This document shows positions 20,819-30,228 of a stretch of 64,000 nt of DNA, piece by piece. Each line of letters starts with the position of its first letter. The stretch's first letter is position 1. A program made the translations under genes and the position numbers. The notes under the pieces are model-generated. The model was not told where the DNA came from. It was given only the letters and a program-made list of their open reading frames with translations, and ran no database searches. This stretch comes from Pseudomonas sp. DG56-2. Lineage in GTDB: Bacteria; Pseudomonadota; Gammaproteobacteria; Pseudomonadales; Pseudomonadaceae. The DNA lies in the NCBI RefSeq assembly GCF_004803755.1, contig NZ_CP032311.1:4666501-4730500 (forward strand), written 5' to 3'.

Positions 20819-22081
20819 TCACTTGGCCGACTTGATCGCCGAGTCAAGCTGCTTGACCGCCGTTGCGGGATCCGCTTTCGGGTCATTGAGGAAGTTGGTC
20901 ACCACGTCGAAGATTGCCCCCTGCACCGCCAGGGTCGTGGCCATGTTGTGGGCCATGCTCGGTTGCAGGCCATCGCCTTTCTCGGCCTCCTTGAAGTCCA
21001 CCGCGGACTTCTGCGTGCAAGCGTCGAACTGGCTCATGTCCATGTCCTGGCGCACCGGCAGCGAACCTTTGTTCTGGTTGAACACTGTCTGGAACTGCGG
21101 CTCAAGAGCGACTTTTGCCAAGTCGTTCTGGGCGTTGATGTCGTTTTCGTTCTTGAGCTTGAACATCGCCAGGGAGTCGATGTTGTAGGCGAAGCTGCCT
21201 TGGGTGCCCGGAAAGGCCACACATTGGTAGTCCTTGCCGGCGACTTTGCCGGCGGCAGTCCATTCGCTTTTCGCCCAGTCACCCATGATCTGCATGCCAG
21301 CCTTGCCGTTGATGACTTCGGCGGCGGCGATGTTCCAGTCACGACCGGCGCGATTGGGGTCCATGTAGGTGCCCAGGCGCTGCAGGGTCTTGAACACCTC
21401 AACCATCTGCGTTCCGGTGAGGGTGTCTTGGTCGAGTTCGACGAACGCCGCGCGATAACCCTTGGGACCGAGGATACTCAGGGCAATGTCCTCGAACACA
21501 GTGCTGTCCTGCCACGGCTGACCGCCATGGGCCAAGGGGATAAAACCGGCGGCCTTGAGCTTGTCGGCAGCAGCGAAGAGCTCATCGAGCGTGGTCGGGA
21601 CCTTCGCCCCGGCCTTGGCGAAAACCTCCGGATTGATCCACAACCAGTTGACCCGATGGATGTTCACCGGCACTGCCACGAAGTGGCCATCGTACTTCAT
21701 GATCTGCGCGACTTTCTGCGGCAACAGGGCATCCCAGTTGTTGGCCTTGGCGACATCGTCGAGCTCGGTAAGCAGACCCAGCGCGCCCCATTCCTGAATG
21801 TCCGGTCCTTTGATCTGTGCAGCAGCTGGCGGGTTACCGGAAATGGCCCGGGTTTTGAGCACTGTCATGGCCGCCGCACCACCGCCACCGGCGACGGCAT
21901 TGTCCTTCCAGATGAAACCGTCTTTTTCCACCTGTGCCTTGAGGGTTTCAACGGCCTTGGCTTCACCGCCAGAAGTCCACCAGTGCAGCACCTCCACGGT
22001 ACCGTTGTCAGCGGCCATGGCGTTCAAGGGCAACAAGGAGGCAAGAGCAACGACAGCGGCGAGGCGATTGATCGCATTCAT
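20819..22081 (-). CDS. gtsA: Periplasmic glucose/mannose-binding protein
   Basis: Substrate-binding component that delivers glucose to GtsBC. The ATG at 22081 ([11 protein letters not shown]) has AAGG 8 nt upstream; an in-frame TTG six bases earlier is not needed. Of 420 residues, a cleavable signal peptide covers about 1-23 (ending NAMA), followed by a type 1 extracellular solute-binding fold rich in Trp and Asp ([14 protein letters not shown]). First gene of gtsABCD. A CA motif overlaps its leader and a palindrome lies at 22185-22210. Confidence 0.95.
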   Translation of the reverse strand: MNAINRLAAVVALASLLPLNAMAADNGTVEVLHWWTSGGEAKAVETLKAQVEKDGFIWKDNAVAGGGGAAAMTVLKTRAISGNPPAAAQIKGPDIQEWGALGLLTELDDVAKANNWDALLPQKVAQIMKYDGHFVAVPVNIHRVNWLWINPEVFAKAGAKVPTTLDELFAAADKLKAAGFIPLAHGGQPWQDSTVFEDIALSILGPKGYRAAFVELDQDTLTGTQMVEVFKTLQRLGTYMDPNRAGRDWNIAAAEVINGKAGMQIMGDWAKSEWTAAGKVAGKDYQCVAFPGTQGSFAYNIDSLAMFKLKNENDINAQNDLAKVALEPQFQTVFNQNKGSLPVRQDMDMSQFDACTQKSAVDFKEAEKGDGLQPSMAHNMATTLAVQGAIFDVVTNFLNDPKADPATAVKQLDSAIKSAK

Positions 22082-22090
22082 GGGCAAAAC

Positions 22091-22104
22091 CTTTTCTTGT
22101 TGTT
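22091..22104 (-). promoter_or_regulatory. Candidate Crc/Hfq CA motif before gtsA
   Basis: The leader reads AACAACAAGAAAAG on the mRNA strand, containing AACAACAA (perfect AAnAAnAA) directly upstream of the AAGG ribosome site. Confidence 0.6.
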
Positions 22105-22184
22105 ATGCAGGTGCAAGTCAGGGTGCTTGCGCTTGCCTGGAGTCTAACCAGCCCGTGGAGCGACAGAAGTAACGAAGGGATGCG

Positions 22185-22210
22185 TGAATGTCACCAGTCG
22201 GTGACATTCA
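22185..22210. promoter_or_regulatory. Perfect 11-bp inverted repeat between gtrS and gtsA
   Basis: TGAATGTCACC and GGTGACATTCA surround AGTC. No T-run follows on the minus strand, so it is not a typical terminator. It lies about 105 bp before the gtsA start and could be an operator (GtrR is an obvious candidate) or an mRNA-stabilising stem. Confidence 0.55.
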
Positions 22211-22223
22211 GCAGAGCACCGCG

Positions 22224-23681
22224 TCAGTCGCTGTAACGAGGCAGGCTCAGGGTCACCCGCAAGCCACCGTCACGTAAATTTCGCAAGCTCACTTCCCCGC
22301 CGTGGCTGTGCGCGATGTTGCGCGCGATGCCCAAGCCAAGCCCATATCCTTGCTGTTGCCCGGCGAGACGAAAATGAGGTTCGAACACCTGCTCCTGACT
22401 GTGCTCAGGTACACCCGGTCCTTCGTCATCTACCTGCAGGACAAACCCCGTCTCACTGTCGAGTACGCGCAGGTGCGCGCGCTCACCGTATTTCAAGGCA
22501 TTGTCGATCAGGTTGCCCATGCACCGACGCAACGCCAGTGGTTTGCCCGCATACAGCGCAAGCGCCCTACCCTGTACCGTAACCCGCCCATTGATCAGAT
22601 AGGGCTCGACCAGACAATCGAGTACATGGTTGAGATCGATATGCTCGATGTTCTCGTGAATATCAGTGTCTTTGACGCACTGCAGCGCACCTTTGACCAG
22701 CATTTCCAACTCATCGAGGTCACGGCTGAACTTGCCTTGCTGCTGTGGATCCTCAAGTAACTCGACCCGCAAGCGCAAACGCGTAATCGGGGTGCGCAGG
22801 TCATGCGAGATCGCACTGAACAACTGACTGCGCTCGGTCAAATATCGGCTGATGCGCTCACGCATGGTATTGAACGCGCGACTGACCTCGACCACTTCAC
22901 TTGCACCACCCTCCACCACAGGCTGAACATCGGCGCCCAGCGACATCTCTCGCGCCGCCCGCGCCAGGCGCTTGAGTGGTCGGCTCTGCCAATGCACCAG
23001 CAAGCCAATGAACAGCAGCAGAAAGAAGCTGGTCAGGCCGATGAACCACACCTGCTGATACGGCAGACCTTCGTCTTCTAGACTGGTATAGGGTTGGGGC
23101 ATCAGTGAGGCGATATACAGCCACTCGTCTTCGCCAAGGCGAATCTGAGTGACCAGTATCGGCGGATCGACCGGCTCCAGCGTCAGCGCGTAATGCGCCC
23201 AGGAACGCGGTAACTCATCGAGTTTCAGGCCACTGTTGAAAATACGCAGATCCCGGGGGCTTACAAACGCGAGAGAGATGTCTACCTGTTCGCCCAGGCG
23301 CTGTCGCAACACTTCAGCCACCGCTGTGACCACCGCGCGCTTACGCGGAGTCTCGGGCAACACTTGCATGCCCAGCGGCTTGTCGTTGAGCGAAACAACG
23401 AAACGGGTGCCGCCCATGCTGCGCAACTGGTCGAGAACCATGGGCCGGTAGGCCAGCGGTAACGAGCGAAAATAACTGACACTGGCACTCATCGAGTGGG
23501 CCAGGCTGCGAGCGCTGGCAACCAGCCCTTGCAACTGGCTGGCACGTAGTTGTGACAGCCAGATCAGACTCGACAAGCCCTGCGCCATCAGCACCACCAA
23601 CAGGGTCAATAGCAGCATGCGCCCGAGCAATGATCGAGGCAGCGGCAAACGCCAACGCCCGTCAGTGCGCAGGCGCAACAC
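22224..23681 (-). CDS. gtrS: Sensor histidine kinase GtrS (glucose regulon)
   Basis: Membrane sensor paired with GtrR. In pseudomonads GtrS responds to 2-ketogluconate/6-phosphogluconate and controls glucose genes. Order: TM1 about 23-43, a periplasmic domain of about 120 residues, TM2 near 165-185, HAMP, the H-box AISHDLRTPITRL (phospho-acceptor His), then N, G1 and G2 boxes (NLIDNALKYGE, DEGPGVP, YGLGLGIARNI). The start is uncertain. No ATG is available; I use the GTG at 23681, which overlaps gtrR by 20 bp. Two other in-frame GTG codons lie upstream, the first at 23708. Confidence 0.92.
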   Translation of the reverse strand: MLRLRTDGRWRLPLPRSLLGRMLLLTLLVVLMAQGLSSLIWLSQLRASQLQGLVASARSLAHSMSASVSYFRSLPLAYRPMVLDQLRSMGGTRFVVSLNDKPLGMQVLPETPRKRAVVTAVAEVLRQRLGEQVDISLAFVSPRDLRIFNSGLKLDELPRSWAHYALTLEPVDPPILVTQIRLGEDEWLYIASLMPQPYTSLEDEGLPYQQVWFIGLTSFFLLLFIGLLVHWQSRPLKRLARAAREMSLGADVQPVVEGGASEVVEVSRAFNTMRERISRYLTERSQLFSAISHDLRTPITRLRLRVELLEDPQQQGKFSRDLDELEMLVKGALQCVKDTDIHENIEHIDLNHVLDCLVEPYLINGRVTVQGRALALYAGKPLALRRCMGNLIDNALKYGERAHLRVLDSETGFVLQVDDEGPGVPEHSQEQVFEPHFRLAGQQQGYGLGLGIARNIAHSHGGEVSLRNLRDGGLRVTLSLPRYSD

Positions 23682-24378
23682 TGGCCGCCAACAAGTAGCC
23701 ACTGCCACGCACGGTACGAATCAGTCGCGGCGGCTTGTGGGTGTCGCGCAAGCGTTGGCGCAAACGGCTGACCCCCATATCGACAATACGATCCAGCGGC
23801 ATGGGTTCACGCCCACGCGTGGCATTGCCGATCATGTCACGATCAAGGATCTGCTGGGGGTGATCGAGAAACAGTTTGAGCAAGGCAAAATCAGCGCCAG
23901 ACAAAATCACCTCTTCACCATCGCGGTGGAACAAGCGGTGACTGACTGTATCAAGTCGCCAGTCATCGAAAGCCAGCACGTCGCCACTGCTACGCTCCTG
24001 ACCGAAACTGGCGCGACGCAGCAGTGCCTTGATGCGGGCCTGTAACTCGCGTGGGCTGAAGGGTTTGCCCAGATAATCATCAGCCCCCAACTCAAGGCCG
24101 ATGACGCGGTCAGCTTCATCGGAACTGGCTGTCAACATGATGATCGGAACCTGCGCCTGACGCGGATGCTGACGCACCCAGCGACAAAGGCTGAAGCCGT
24201 CTTCATCCGGCAACATCACATCGAGAATCACTAGGTCACAATCGCTGCCATCCAGGGCCTGGCGAAATCCGCGACCATCGGCAGCGGCCTGAACAGTGAA
24301 ACCGCAGCGACTCAGATAGGTTTGCAGCAGTTCGCGAATGTCCTGGTCGTCGTCGACCAGCAGTATCGACTTGCTCAC
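23662..24378 (-). CDS. gltR: Response regulator GtrR (GltR-2), OmpR family
   Basis: DNA-binding partner of GtrS. In the 238 residues, a receiver domain (about 1-118) has the acidic pocket DDDQD, the phospho-acceptor Asp in VILDVMLPDEDG and the conserved Lys in GKPFSP. A winged-helix domain with NATRGREPMPLDRIVDMGVS (from about 180) ends the protein. It lies 15 bp after glk, so edd-glk-gtrR-gtrS form one transcription unit. Confidence 0.94.
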   Translation of the reverse strand: MSKSILLVDDDQDIRELLQTYLSRCGFTVQAAADGRGFRQALDGSDCDLVILDVMLPDEDGFSLCRWVRQHPRQAQVPIIMLTASSDEADRVIGLELGADDYLGKPFSPRELQARIKALLRRASFGQERSSGDVLAFDDWRLDTVSHRLFHRDGEEVILSGADFALLKLFLDHPQQILDRDMIGNATRGREPMPLDRIVDMGVSRLRQRLRDTHKPPRLIRTVRGSGYLLAASVAPAH

Positions 24379-24393
24379 AGTCCTGTTCCTTGT

Positions 24394-25353
24394 TCAGTGA
24401 CAGCTAAATTGCTGCAGCGCCACACCCGCCCCAAGCAAGCCAGAGAATTCAGCGGTCACCAGCCACACGGGGATCCCTTTGAAATAGCCGCTCATGCAGC
24501 CCTTGGCGGCAAAACTTTCGGTAAAGCCGCTGCGCAAGAACAGCTCGGCGAAACGAGGTACGATGCCGCCGACAATGTACACGCCACCGCGTCCACCCAG
24601 GGTCAGAACATTGTTACCGGCGACCCGCCCCAGAAAGCGGCAGAACTGCTCGATTACCGCCAGCGCCAGCGCATCACCGGCCAATGCAGCATCAGTAATG
24701 GCTGCAGGACTCTGCAGCACCGGCGCTTGCCCGTCCAGCGCACAAATTGCCTGGTACAAGCGCAATAAACCACCGCCACTGAGCACGGTCTCGGCGCTGA
24801 CATGACCGGTCTCGCTGGCGATCTGCTGACGGATCTGCGCCTCGCGGGCATCACCGACCGGCAGGTCGACATGCCCTCCTTCTCCCGGTAACGCCATCCA
24901 GCGGCCATCGTCCAGGCCGAGCAAGGTTCCCACACCCAACCCGGTTCCAGGGCCAATGACCACCGCCGGACGCCGCGCCTCGGCCTGACCAGGGCAAACA
25001 CCAAGGCATTCGTGCGGCTGTAGCCGCGTCATGCCCAGGGCCATGGCGGTAAAGTCATTGATCAACAGCAGTTGCTCAACATGCAGGGTCTTACAAAACG
25101 CCTCACGGCTCAGGCGCCAGTGATTATTGGTAAAGCGAAACTCATCACCATTGACCGGCCCCGCGACCGCCAGGCAGACCGCGCCCAGATCCCCTCTGAC
25201 CAACCCCTGTGCCAGCAGGTACGCACCGATAGCCTGCTCAGGACTTGTGTAATCGGCGGTGGCGAACACCTGTACCGAGTGCATCCGATTATTTTCCCAG
25301 AGGGCAAAACGAGCGTTGGTACCGCCGATGTCACCTACCAGGGCACGCTTCAT
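24394..25353 (-). CDS. glk: Glucokinase
   Basis: Phosphorylates cytoplasmic glucose with ATP to glucose-6-phosphate. The 319 residues belong to the proteobacterial Glk family: [11 protein letters not shown] at the N-terminus is the ATP phosphate loop, [11 protein letters not shown] holds the catalytic Asp, and GPGTGLGVG follows. Its ATG overlaps the edd stop as ATGA, so it is translationally coupled to edd. Confidence 0.97.
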   Translation of the reverse strand: MKRALVGDIGGTNARFALWENNRMHSVQVFATADYTSPEQAIGAYLLAQGLVRGDLGAVCLAVAGPVNGDEFRFTNNHWRLSREAFCKTLHVEQLLLINDFTAMALGMTRLQPHECLGVCPGQAEARRPAVVIGPGTGLGVGTLLGLDDGRWMALPGEGGHVDLPVGDAREAQIRQQIASETGHVSAETVLSGGGLLRLYQAICALDGQAPVLQSPAAITDAALAGDALALAVIEQFCRFLGRVAGNNVLTLGGRGGVYIVGGIVPRFAELFLRSGFTESFAAKGCMSGYFKGIPVWLVTAEFSGLLGAGVALQQFSCH

Positions 25354-27176
25354 TTAAGCGCCTCCAGCGCCGAGGTAAAGGCGCTGGCACCCTGCTCGGC
25401 AGGACTCAAGGCCATGCGCAGGAAACCGAACAGCTCACGTCCGCAGCCCAGGTCGTTGCCCGTGGGTGCCGGGGGAAGTTCGCGGTCTGCCAATTCAGCA
25501 GCATCCAGTTGCACCGTCAGCGTGCCGGCCACGCCATCGACACGCACGATATCGCCATCGCGCACCCGCGCCAGCGGCCCACCGTCAAACGCTTCCGGGC
25601 AGACATGAATAGCCGCCGGGATTTTCCCTGAGGCGCCAGACATACGGCCGTCGGTCACCAACGCGACCTTGAAACCGCGGTCCTGCAGCACCCCCAGGAA
25701 CGGTGTCATCTTGTGCAACTCCGGCATGCCATTGCAACGGGGACCCTGAAAGCGCATCACCGCGACGAAATCGCATTCCAGCTCCCCAGCCTGGAAGGCA
25801 TCTGCCAACGCTTGCTGATCATGAAATACCCGTGCCGGCGCTTCGACAACCTGATGTTCGGGGGCGACGGCAGAAACCTTCATGACCCCGCGACCTAGGT
25901 TGCCCGCCATCACGCGCAAGCCACCCTCGGGCGAGAACGGCCGCGCGACCGGACGCAAAATGGCCTCATCAAGACTCGCCTGCGGCCCTTCGCGCCAGAC
26001 CAGTTTGCCATCCTGCAGGAACGGCTCCTGGGTGTAGCGGCGCAAGCCGTGGCCGGCCACGGTATTGACGTCTTCATGCAAGAGCCCGGCATCGAGCAGC
26101 TCGCGAATCAGGAAGGCCATGCCGCCCGCCGCCTGGAAGTGGTTGATATCAGCCTTGCCGTTCGGATAAACGTGCGACAGGGTCGGCACCACTTCGGACA
26201 GCTCGGCCATGTCCTGCCAGGTCAACTGGATACCGGCCGCTTGCGCAATCGCAGGCATGTGCAGGGTATGGTTGGTCGAGCCGCCCGTTGCGTGCAGGGC
26301 AACGATGGAGTTGACCAGGGATTTTTCATCGACTATTTCGCCCAGCGGCATGAAGTCACCGCTGGCCTTGGTCATCCGCGTCACCTGCTGTGCAGCCTCG
26401 ACCGTAAGCGCATCGCGCAGCGGCGTATACGGGTTGACGAACGAAGCCCCAGGCAAGTGCAGGCCCATCACTTCCATCAGCAGTTGATTGGTGTTGGCAG
26501 TGCCATAGAACGTGCAGGTGCCAGGGCTGTGGTAGGACTTCATTTCCGACTCGAGCAGCTCTTCGCGGCTCGCCTTGCCTTCAGCGTAACGCTGACGCAC
26601 ATCGGCCTTTTCCTTGTTGGAAATGCCAGAAGGCATCGGGCCGCCAGGGACGAAGACGGTCGGCAGATGACCGAAGCGCAGAGCGCCCATCAACAGGCCC
26701 GGTACGATCTTGTCACAAATTCCCAGCATCAGCGCCGCATCGAACATGTTGTGCGACAAGGCAATGGCCGTAGACATGGCAATCACTTCACGGCTGGCGA
26801 TCCCCAGCTCCATGCCCGGCTCGCCCTGAGTTACACCGTCGCACATGGCGGGTACGCCGCCGGCGAACTGGCCGACCGAACCGATTTCGCGCAAGGCCTG
26901 CTTGATTTGCTCGGGGTAGTGTTCGTAGGGCTGATGCGCCGAGAGCATATCGTTATAGGCAGAAACGATAGCGACGTTAGCGGCGTTCATCATGCGCAGG
27001 CTGTTCTTGTCCTGGCTGCCACAACCGGCCACCCCGTGGGCAAAGTTTGCGCATTGCAGCTTGGCCCGCATCGGTCCGTCACTGGCTGCCCCGCGAATCA
27101 ATTGCAAGTAGCGTTCACGGGTAGGACGGCTGCGGGCGATCAGCCGTTGGGTGACCTCAAGAATGCGCGGATGCAT
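25350..27176 (-). CDS. edd: Phosphogluconate dehydratase
   Basis: Dehydrates 6-phosphogluconate to KDPG, the committed Entner-Doudoroff step. The 608 residues are standard for the IlvD/Edd family. Likely iron-sulfur ligands are the cysteines in [18 protein letters not shown] and [21 protein letters not shown] near residue 520 is another signature. GGAG lies 8 nt before the ATG. First gene of edd-glk-gtrR-gtrS, divergent from gap, with candidate HexR sites in the 263-bp gap. Confidence 0.98.
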   Translation of the reverse strand: MHPRILEVTQRLIARSRPTRERYLQLIRGAASDGPMRAKLQCANFAHGVAGCGSQDKNSLRMMNAANVAIVSAYNDMLSAHQPYEHYPEQIKQALREIGSVGQFAGGVPAMCDGVTQGEPGMELGIASREVIAMSTAIALSHNMFDAALMLGICDKIVPGLLMGALRFGHLPTVFVPGGPMPSGISNKEKADVRQRYAEGKASREELLESEMKSYHSPGTCTFYGTANTNQLLMEVMGLHLPGASFVNPYTPLRDALTVEAAQQVTRMTKASGDFMPLGEIVDEKSLVNSIVALHATGGSTNHTLHMPAIAQAAGIQLTWQDMAELSEVVPTLSHVYPNGKADINHFQAAGGMAFLIRELLDAGLLHEDVNTVAGHGLRRYTQEPFLQDGKLVWREGPQASLDEAILRPVARPFSPEGGLRVMAGNLGRGVMKVSAVAPEHQVVEAPARVFHDQQALADAFQAGELECDFVAVMRFQGPRCNGMPELHKMTPFLGVLQDRGFKVALVTDGRMSGASGKIPAAIHVCPEAFDGGPLARVRDGDIVRVDGVAGTLTVQLDAAELADRELPPAPTGNDLGCGRELFGFLRMALSPAEQGASAFTSALEALK

Positions 27177-27359
27177 GTACTGAACTCCAGGCTAACGGTG
27201 GTTGCGACCTCTGCGGCAGTTTCCCTAATCAGCGTTCACCACCTAGGCTCAAAACCAGGGGCGACTGTTGCGGGAGGACGGCTTGGCCGATCGCTCGTTG
27301 TAGATTAAATAAAATACTGCCAGCAAAAAGGCTTGTTTTCTATTTTTTTACGAATAATC

Positions 27360-27374
27360 TTGTAATTCCAACAA
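27360..27374. promoter_or_regulatory. Candidate HexR operator between edd and gap
   Basis: TTGTAATTCCAACAA fits TTGT-N7-ACAA exactly. A second, weaker TTGTAGATTAAATAAAA lies at 27298, nearer edd. HexR control of both genes is established in P. putida; the exact site here is inferred. Confidence 0.55.
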
Positions 27375-27439
27375 CAAAAACGTTTAAGTGAAGCAATCCC
27401 TCGTTTTACCACGGCTTCACCGCTAGCAGAGGTAGCTCC

Positions 27440-28441
27440 ATGACCCTACGTATCGCAATCAATGGCTTTGGCCGCATTGGCCGCAATATCCTTCGCGCAC
27501 TCTATACCGAAGGCTACCGTCAGGACCTGCAGGTCGTCGCGATCAACGATCTAGGCGACAGCGCGATCAATGCGCACCTGCTCAAATACGACAGCGTCCA
27601 TGGCATCTTTGCTGCCAGCGTCGAGTCCGATCACGAAAGCCTGACCGTCAATGGCGACCGTATCGCCGTCAGTGCCATTCGCAACCCGGCTGATCTGCCA
27701 TGGAAAGCCGAAGCCATCGATGTGGTATTCGAATGCACTGGTTTATTCACCGAACGCACGAAGGCTGCCGCCCACCTCACTGCTGGGGCGCGCAAAGTGA
27801 TTATCTCGGCACCGGCCAAAGGTGCAGATGCAACCATTGTCTATGGTGTGAACCATGACCTGTTGCGCGCCTCGCATCAGATCATTTCAAGTGCCTCCTG
27901 CACCACCAACTGCCTCGCGCCCGTGGCCCAGGTTCTGCACCGCGAGCTGGGCATCGAACAAGGCTTGATGACGACCATCCACGCCTACACCAACGACCAA
28001 AGCCTGACCGACGTTTACCACAGCGATCCATTTCGTGCCCGCTCAGCCACTCAGTCAATGATCCCGAGCAAGACCGGGGCAGCCGAAGCTGTAGGCCTGG
28101 TACTGCCGGAGCTTGCCGGCAAACTCACCGGCATGGCCGTGCGCGTGCCGGTGATCAACGTCTCGCTGGTCGACCTGACGGTAAACCTCAAGCGCGAAAC
28201 CAGCGTCGAAGAGGTCAACAACTTGCTCAAGGATGCCAGCCGCCATTCCAAGGTGCTCGGCTACAACAGCCTGCCGCTGGTGTCGTGCGACTTCAACCAC
28301 AACCCGCTGTCGTCGATATTCGACGCCAACCACACCCGTACCAACGGCCGAATGCTCAAAATACTGGCCTGGTATGACAATGAGTGGGGGTTCTCCAACC
28401 GCATGCTCGATAACTGCCTGGCGCTTTGTAACGCGCAATGA
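27440..28441 (+). CDS. gap: Glyceraldehyde-3-phosphate dehydrogenase, type I
   Basis: Oxidises glyceraldehyde-3-phosphate from Eda to 1,3-bisphosphoglycerate. In the 333 residues the NAD-binding [10 protein letters not shown] is at about 6-15, catalytic Cys is in [12 protein letters not shown] near residue 154, and the substrate loop is near 210. It is the HexR-regulated catabolic Gap (gap-1) of pseudomonads, divergent from edd. No clear terminator separates it from the sigma-factor gene, whose promoter has its own Fur box. Confidence 0.97.
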   Translation: MTLRIAINGFGRIGRNILRALYTEGYRQDLQVVAINDLGDSAINAHLLKYDSVHGIFAASVESDHESLTVNGDRIAVSAIRNPADLPWKAEAIDVVFECTGLFTERTKAAAHLTAGARKVIISAPAKGADATIVYGVNHDLLRASHQIISSASCTTNCLAPVAQVLHRELGIEQGLMTTIHAYTNDQSLTDVYHSDPFRARSATQSMIPSKTGAAEAVGLVLPELAGKLTGMAVRVPVINVSLVDLTVNLKRETSVEEVNNLLKDASRHSKVLGYNSLPLVSCDFNHNPLSSIFDANHTRTNGRMLKILAWYDNEWGFSNRMLDNCLALCNAQ

Positions 28442-28518
28442 TCCTGGCCTGCTTCCATAGCTGACCAGGGGTGGTAAAACAGGTTCTGAAGCTGCAACTA
28501 CTTGACCATCAGGTTTAT

Positions 28519-28537
28519 GATAAGCATTATCATTCGC
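28519..28537 (+). promoter_or_regulatory. Fur box before the ECF sigma-factor gene
   Basis: GATAAGCATTATCATTCGC matches the 19-bp consensus GATAATGATAATCATTATC at 14 positions and lies 23 bp before the GTG start, where bound Fur would block transcription. Confidence 0.75.
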
Positions 28538-28559
28538 TTCACATTGGTCGGGTATTGCT

Positions 28560-29078
28560 GTGAGTCAGTCTCAGTTCAACGCGGTGTTCCTCGCCCAGCG
28601 GCTCAGTCTGCTGCGTACCCTGCAGCGCATGGTCGACAACCCCAGTACTGCCGAAGACCTGCTGCAAGAGACCTACCTGCGCGTCACCCGCGCCCTGGGC
28701 GAGCGTCCGATCGAACACCTGGAACCGTTCGTTTTCCAGACCGCTCGCAACCTGGCGCTGGACCACCTGCGCGCTCGTCGGGCGCAGTCGCGCAATCTGG
28801 TTGACGATGTGCCCGAACAAATTCTGCACAACGTCGCCGCCCCCAGCAGTAGCGCCGAAGATGCTGCCCATGCCGAGCAACTGCTCAAGCGCCTAAGCGT
28901 CAGCCTTGGGCAATTGACCCCGCGCCAGCAACGAATTTTCATTCTCAGCCGCCTGCATGGCGCAAGCTATATGGAAATTGCCGAACAGCTCAATGTCTCG
29001 GCCAGCACGGTTCAGAAGGAACTGAAATTGATCATGGCCATCTGTGTCGGCGTCGCCAATCGTCTGAACCGCGAATAG
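28560..29078 (+). CDS. FecI-like ECF sigma factor (heme signalling)
   Basis: Iron-starvation sigma factor, expected to transcribe the downstream receptor operon once released by its anti-sigma partner. The 172 residues contain region 2 (about 12-75, AEDLLQETYLRVTRAL and FVFQTARNLALDHLR) and region 4 (about 112-160, LTPRQQRIFILSRLHG and NVSASTVQKELK). The start is GTG at 28560. It resembles the HasI/HxuI group because it precedes an anti-sigma gene, a heme-type TonB receptor with a signalling domain, and a heme oxygenase. Regulated by Fur. Confidence 0.92.
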   Translation: MSQSQFNAVFLAQRLSLLRTLQRMVDNPSTAEDLLQETYLRVTRALGERPIEHLEPFVFQTARNLALDHLRARRAQSRNLVDDVPEQILHNVAAPSSSAEDAAHAEQLLKRLSVSLGQLTPRQQRIFILSRLHGASYMEIAEQLNVSASTVQKELKLIMAICVGVANRLNRE

Positions 29079-29146
29079 ACCCGGCTTGCCACGCAACGCA
29101 TTACGCTTGATCATAAATAGAACGACAAGACCACCCAGGACTCTCC

Positions 29147-30109
29147 GTGACCGATAGCGCCTCTGACCGCCCTTCGCCGCCGGACCCGGCTGCCTGCGAT
29201 ATCGCCATGGATCAGGCACTGGACTGGCTGATCCGTCTGCAATGCGCCACCACCGAAGACACCCAGGCGTTCGAAGCCTGGCTGGAAGCCGATCCTGCCA
29301 ACGCCCAGGCCTATGTCGATGCTGAAGCACTTTGGCAAGGTGAAACCGTGCGCCAGGCTGCCAGCCAGATTGCCCAGGCCCACCGCCCCTCGCGCCTGGC
29401 GCGTTTGCGCCCACACTGGAAGCCCATGGCTGCGGCTGCGGTTTTGCTGATTGGCGTGTTTACTCTCGGCAATCTGCCGGTGCGCCTTCAGGCCGATCAC
29501 CTGACAGTGGTTGGCGAGCGTCAGCGCCTGCAACTTGAGGACGGCTCGAAGGTTCTGCTCAATACCAACTCAGCGTTCTCCAGCGACATCGATAATCGTC
29601 AGCGCGTCGCTCGCCTGTACCAGGGCGAGGCATTCTTCGAAGTGCCCGCCGGCCTTGAACAGCCACTGGAACTGCAGGCAGGGCCGTTGCGTGCCAGTGT
29701 TCGCGACAGCGATTTCGCCGTCCGCTACCTCGACGGGGAAGCCCAGGTGCGAGTGCAGCGCGGCGATATCGATCTTCAGGGCAGCAGCGACCAGCGTATT
29801 CGCCTGTCCAGTGGGGACAGCATCAAGGTCGGACCACACGGCTTTGGCCAGCGCGAACGCGTCGACGCGCAAAAGGACCTGGCCTGGGTCGAGGGTCGAC
29901 TGATCTTTGAAAATTGCCCACTCAACCAGGTACTGGCCGAATTGCGTCGCTACTATCCTGGCCTCATCATCTCTCGCAATGAGCGCCTGGAGCAGGTCGC
30001 CGTTACAGGCAACTATCGCCTCGACCAGCCGCTGGAGACCTTGCGCTCCCTGGCCCACATAACCTCGGCACAACTGTACGAGTTCCCGGCAGTGGTTATT
30101 CTCAACTGA
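29147..30109 (+). CDS. FecR-like anti-sigma factor
   Basis: Inner-membrane regulator that holds the upstream sigma factor until the outer-membrane receptor signals. Of 320 residues, the cytoplasmic part (about 1-85) carries the DUF4880-like ALDWLIRLQ...FEAWLEADPANAQAY region with Trp signatures. A single TM segment spans about 94-112 (AAAAVLLIGVFTLG). The periplasmic FecR domain (from about 125, DGSKVLLNTNSAFS) and an STN-like tail with AWVEGRLIFENCPL follow. The start is GTG at 29147, 68 bp after the sigma-factor stop. Confidence 0.92.
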   Translation: MTDSASDRPSPPDPAACDIAMDQALDWLIRLQCATTEDTQAFEAWLEADPANAQAYVDAEALWQGETVRQAASQIAQAHRPSRLARLRPHWKPMAAAAVLLIGVFTLGNLPVRLQADHLTVVGERQRLQLEDGSKVLLNTNSAFSSDIDNRQRVARLYQGEAFFEVPAGLEQPLELQAGPLRASVRDSDFAVRYLDGEAQVRVQRGDIDLQGSSDQRIRLSSGDSIKVGPHGFGQRERVDAQKDLAWVEGRLIFENCPLNQVLAELRRYYPGLIISRNERLEQVAVTGNYRLDQPLETLRSLAHITSAQLYEFPAVVILN

Positions 30110-30167
30110 CCTGGAAGTATTTTTACGCGATCCCCTGCGACGATTCGTCTCGTTATAGCCAATGCAA

Positions 30168-30189
30168 CTGATTCTTATTTTTGAATCAG
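30168..30189. promoter_or_regulatory. Inverted repeat upstream of the heme receptor
   Basis: CTGATTC and GAATCAG are separated by an AT-rich TTATTTTT, 39 bp before the receptor start. It may be an operator or part of the promoter; no regulator can be named. Confidence 0.4.
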
Positions 30190-30228
30190 GTAGCACCTAT
30201 AACATTCGCGCGACAGGGAGCGCTTTCG

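Noticed and set aside
30110..30160. GGAAGT ... CGTCT as a FecI-type promoter for the heme receptor
   Set aside because: The two elements are 27 nt apart, too far for an ECF promoter.
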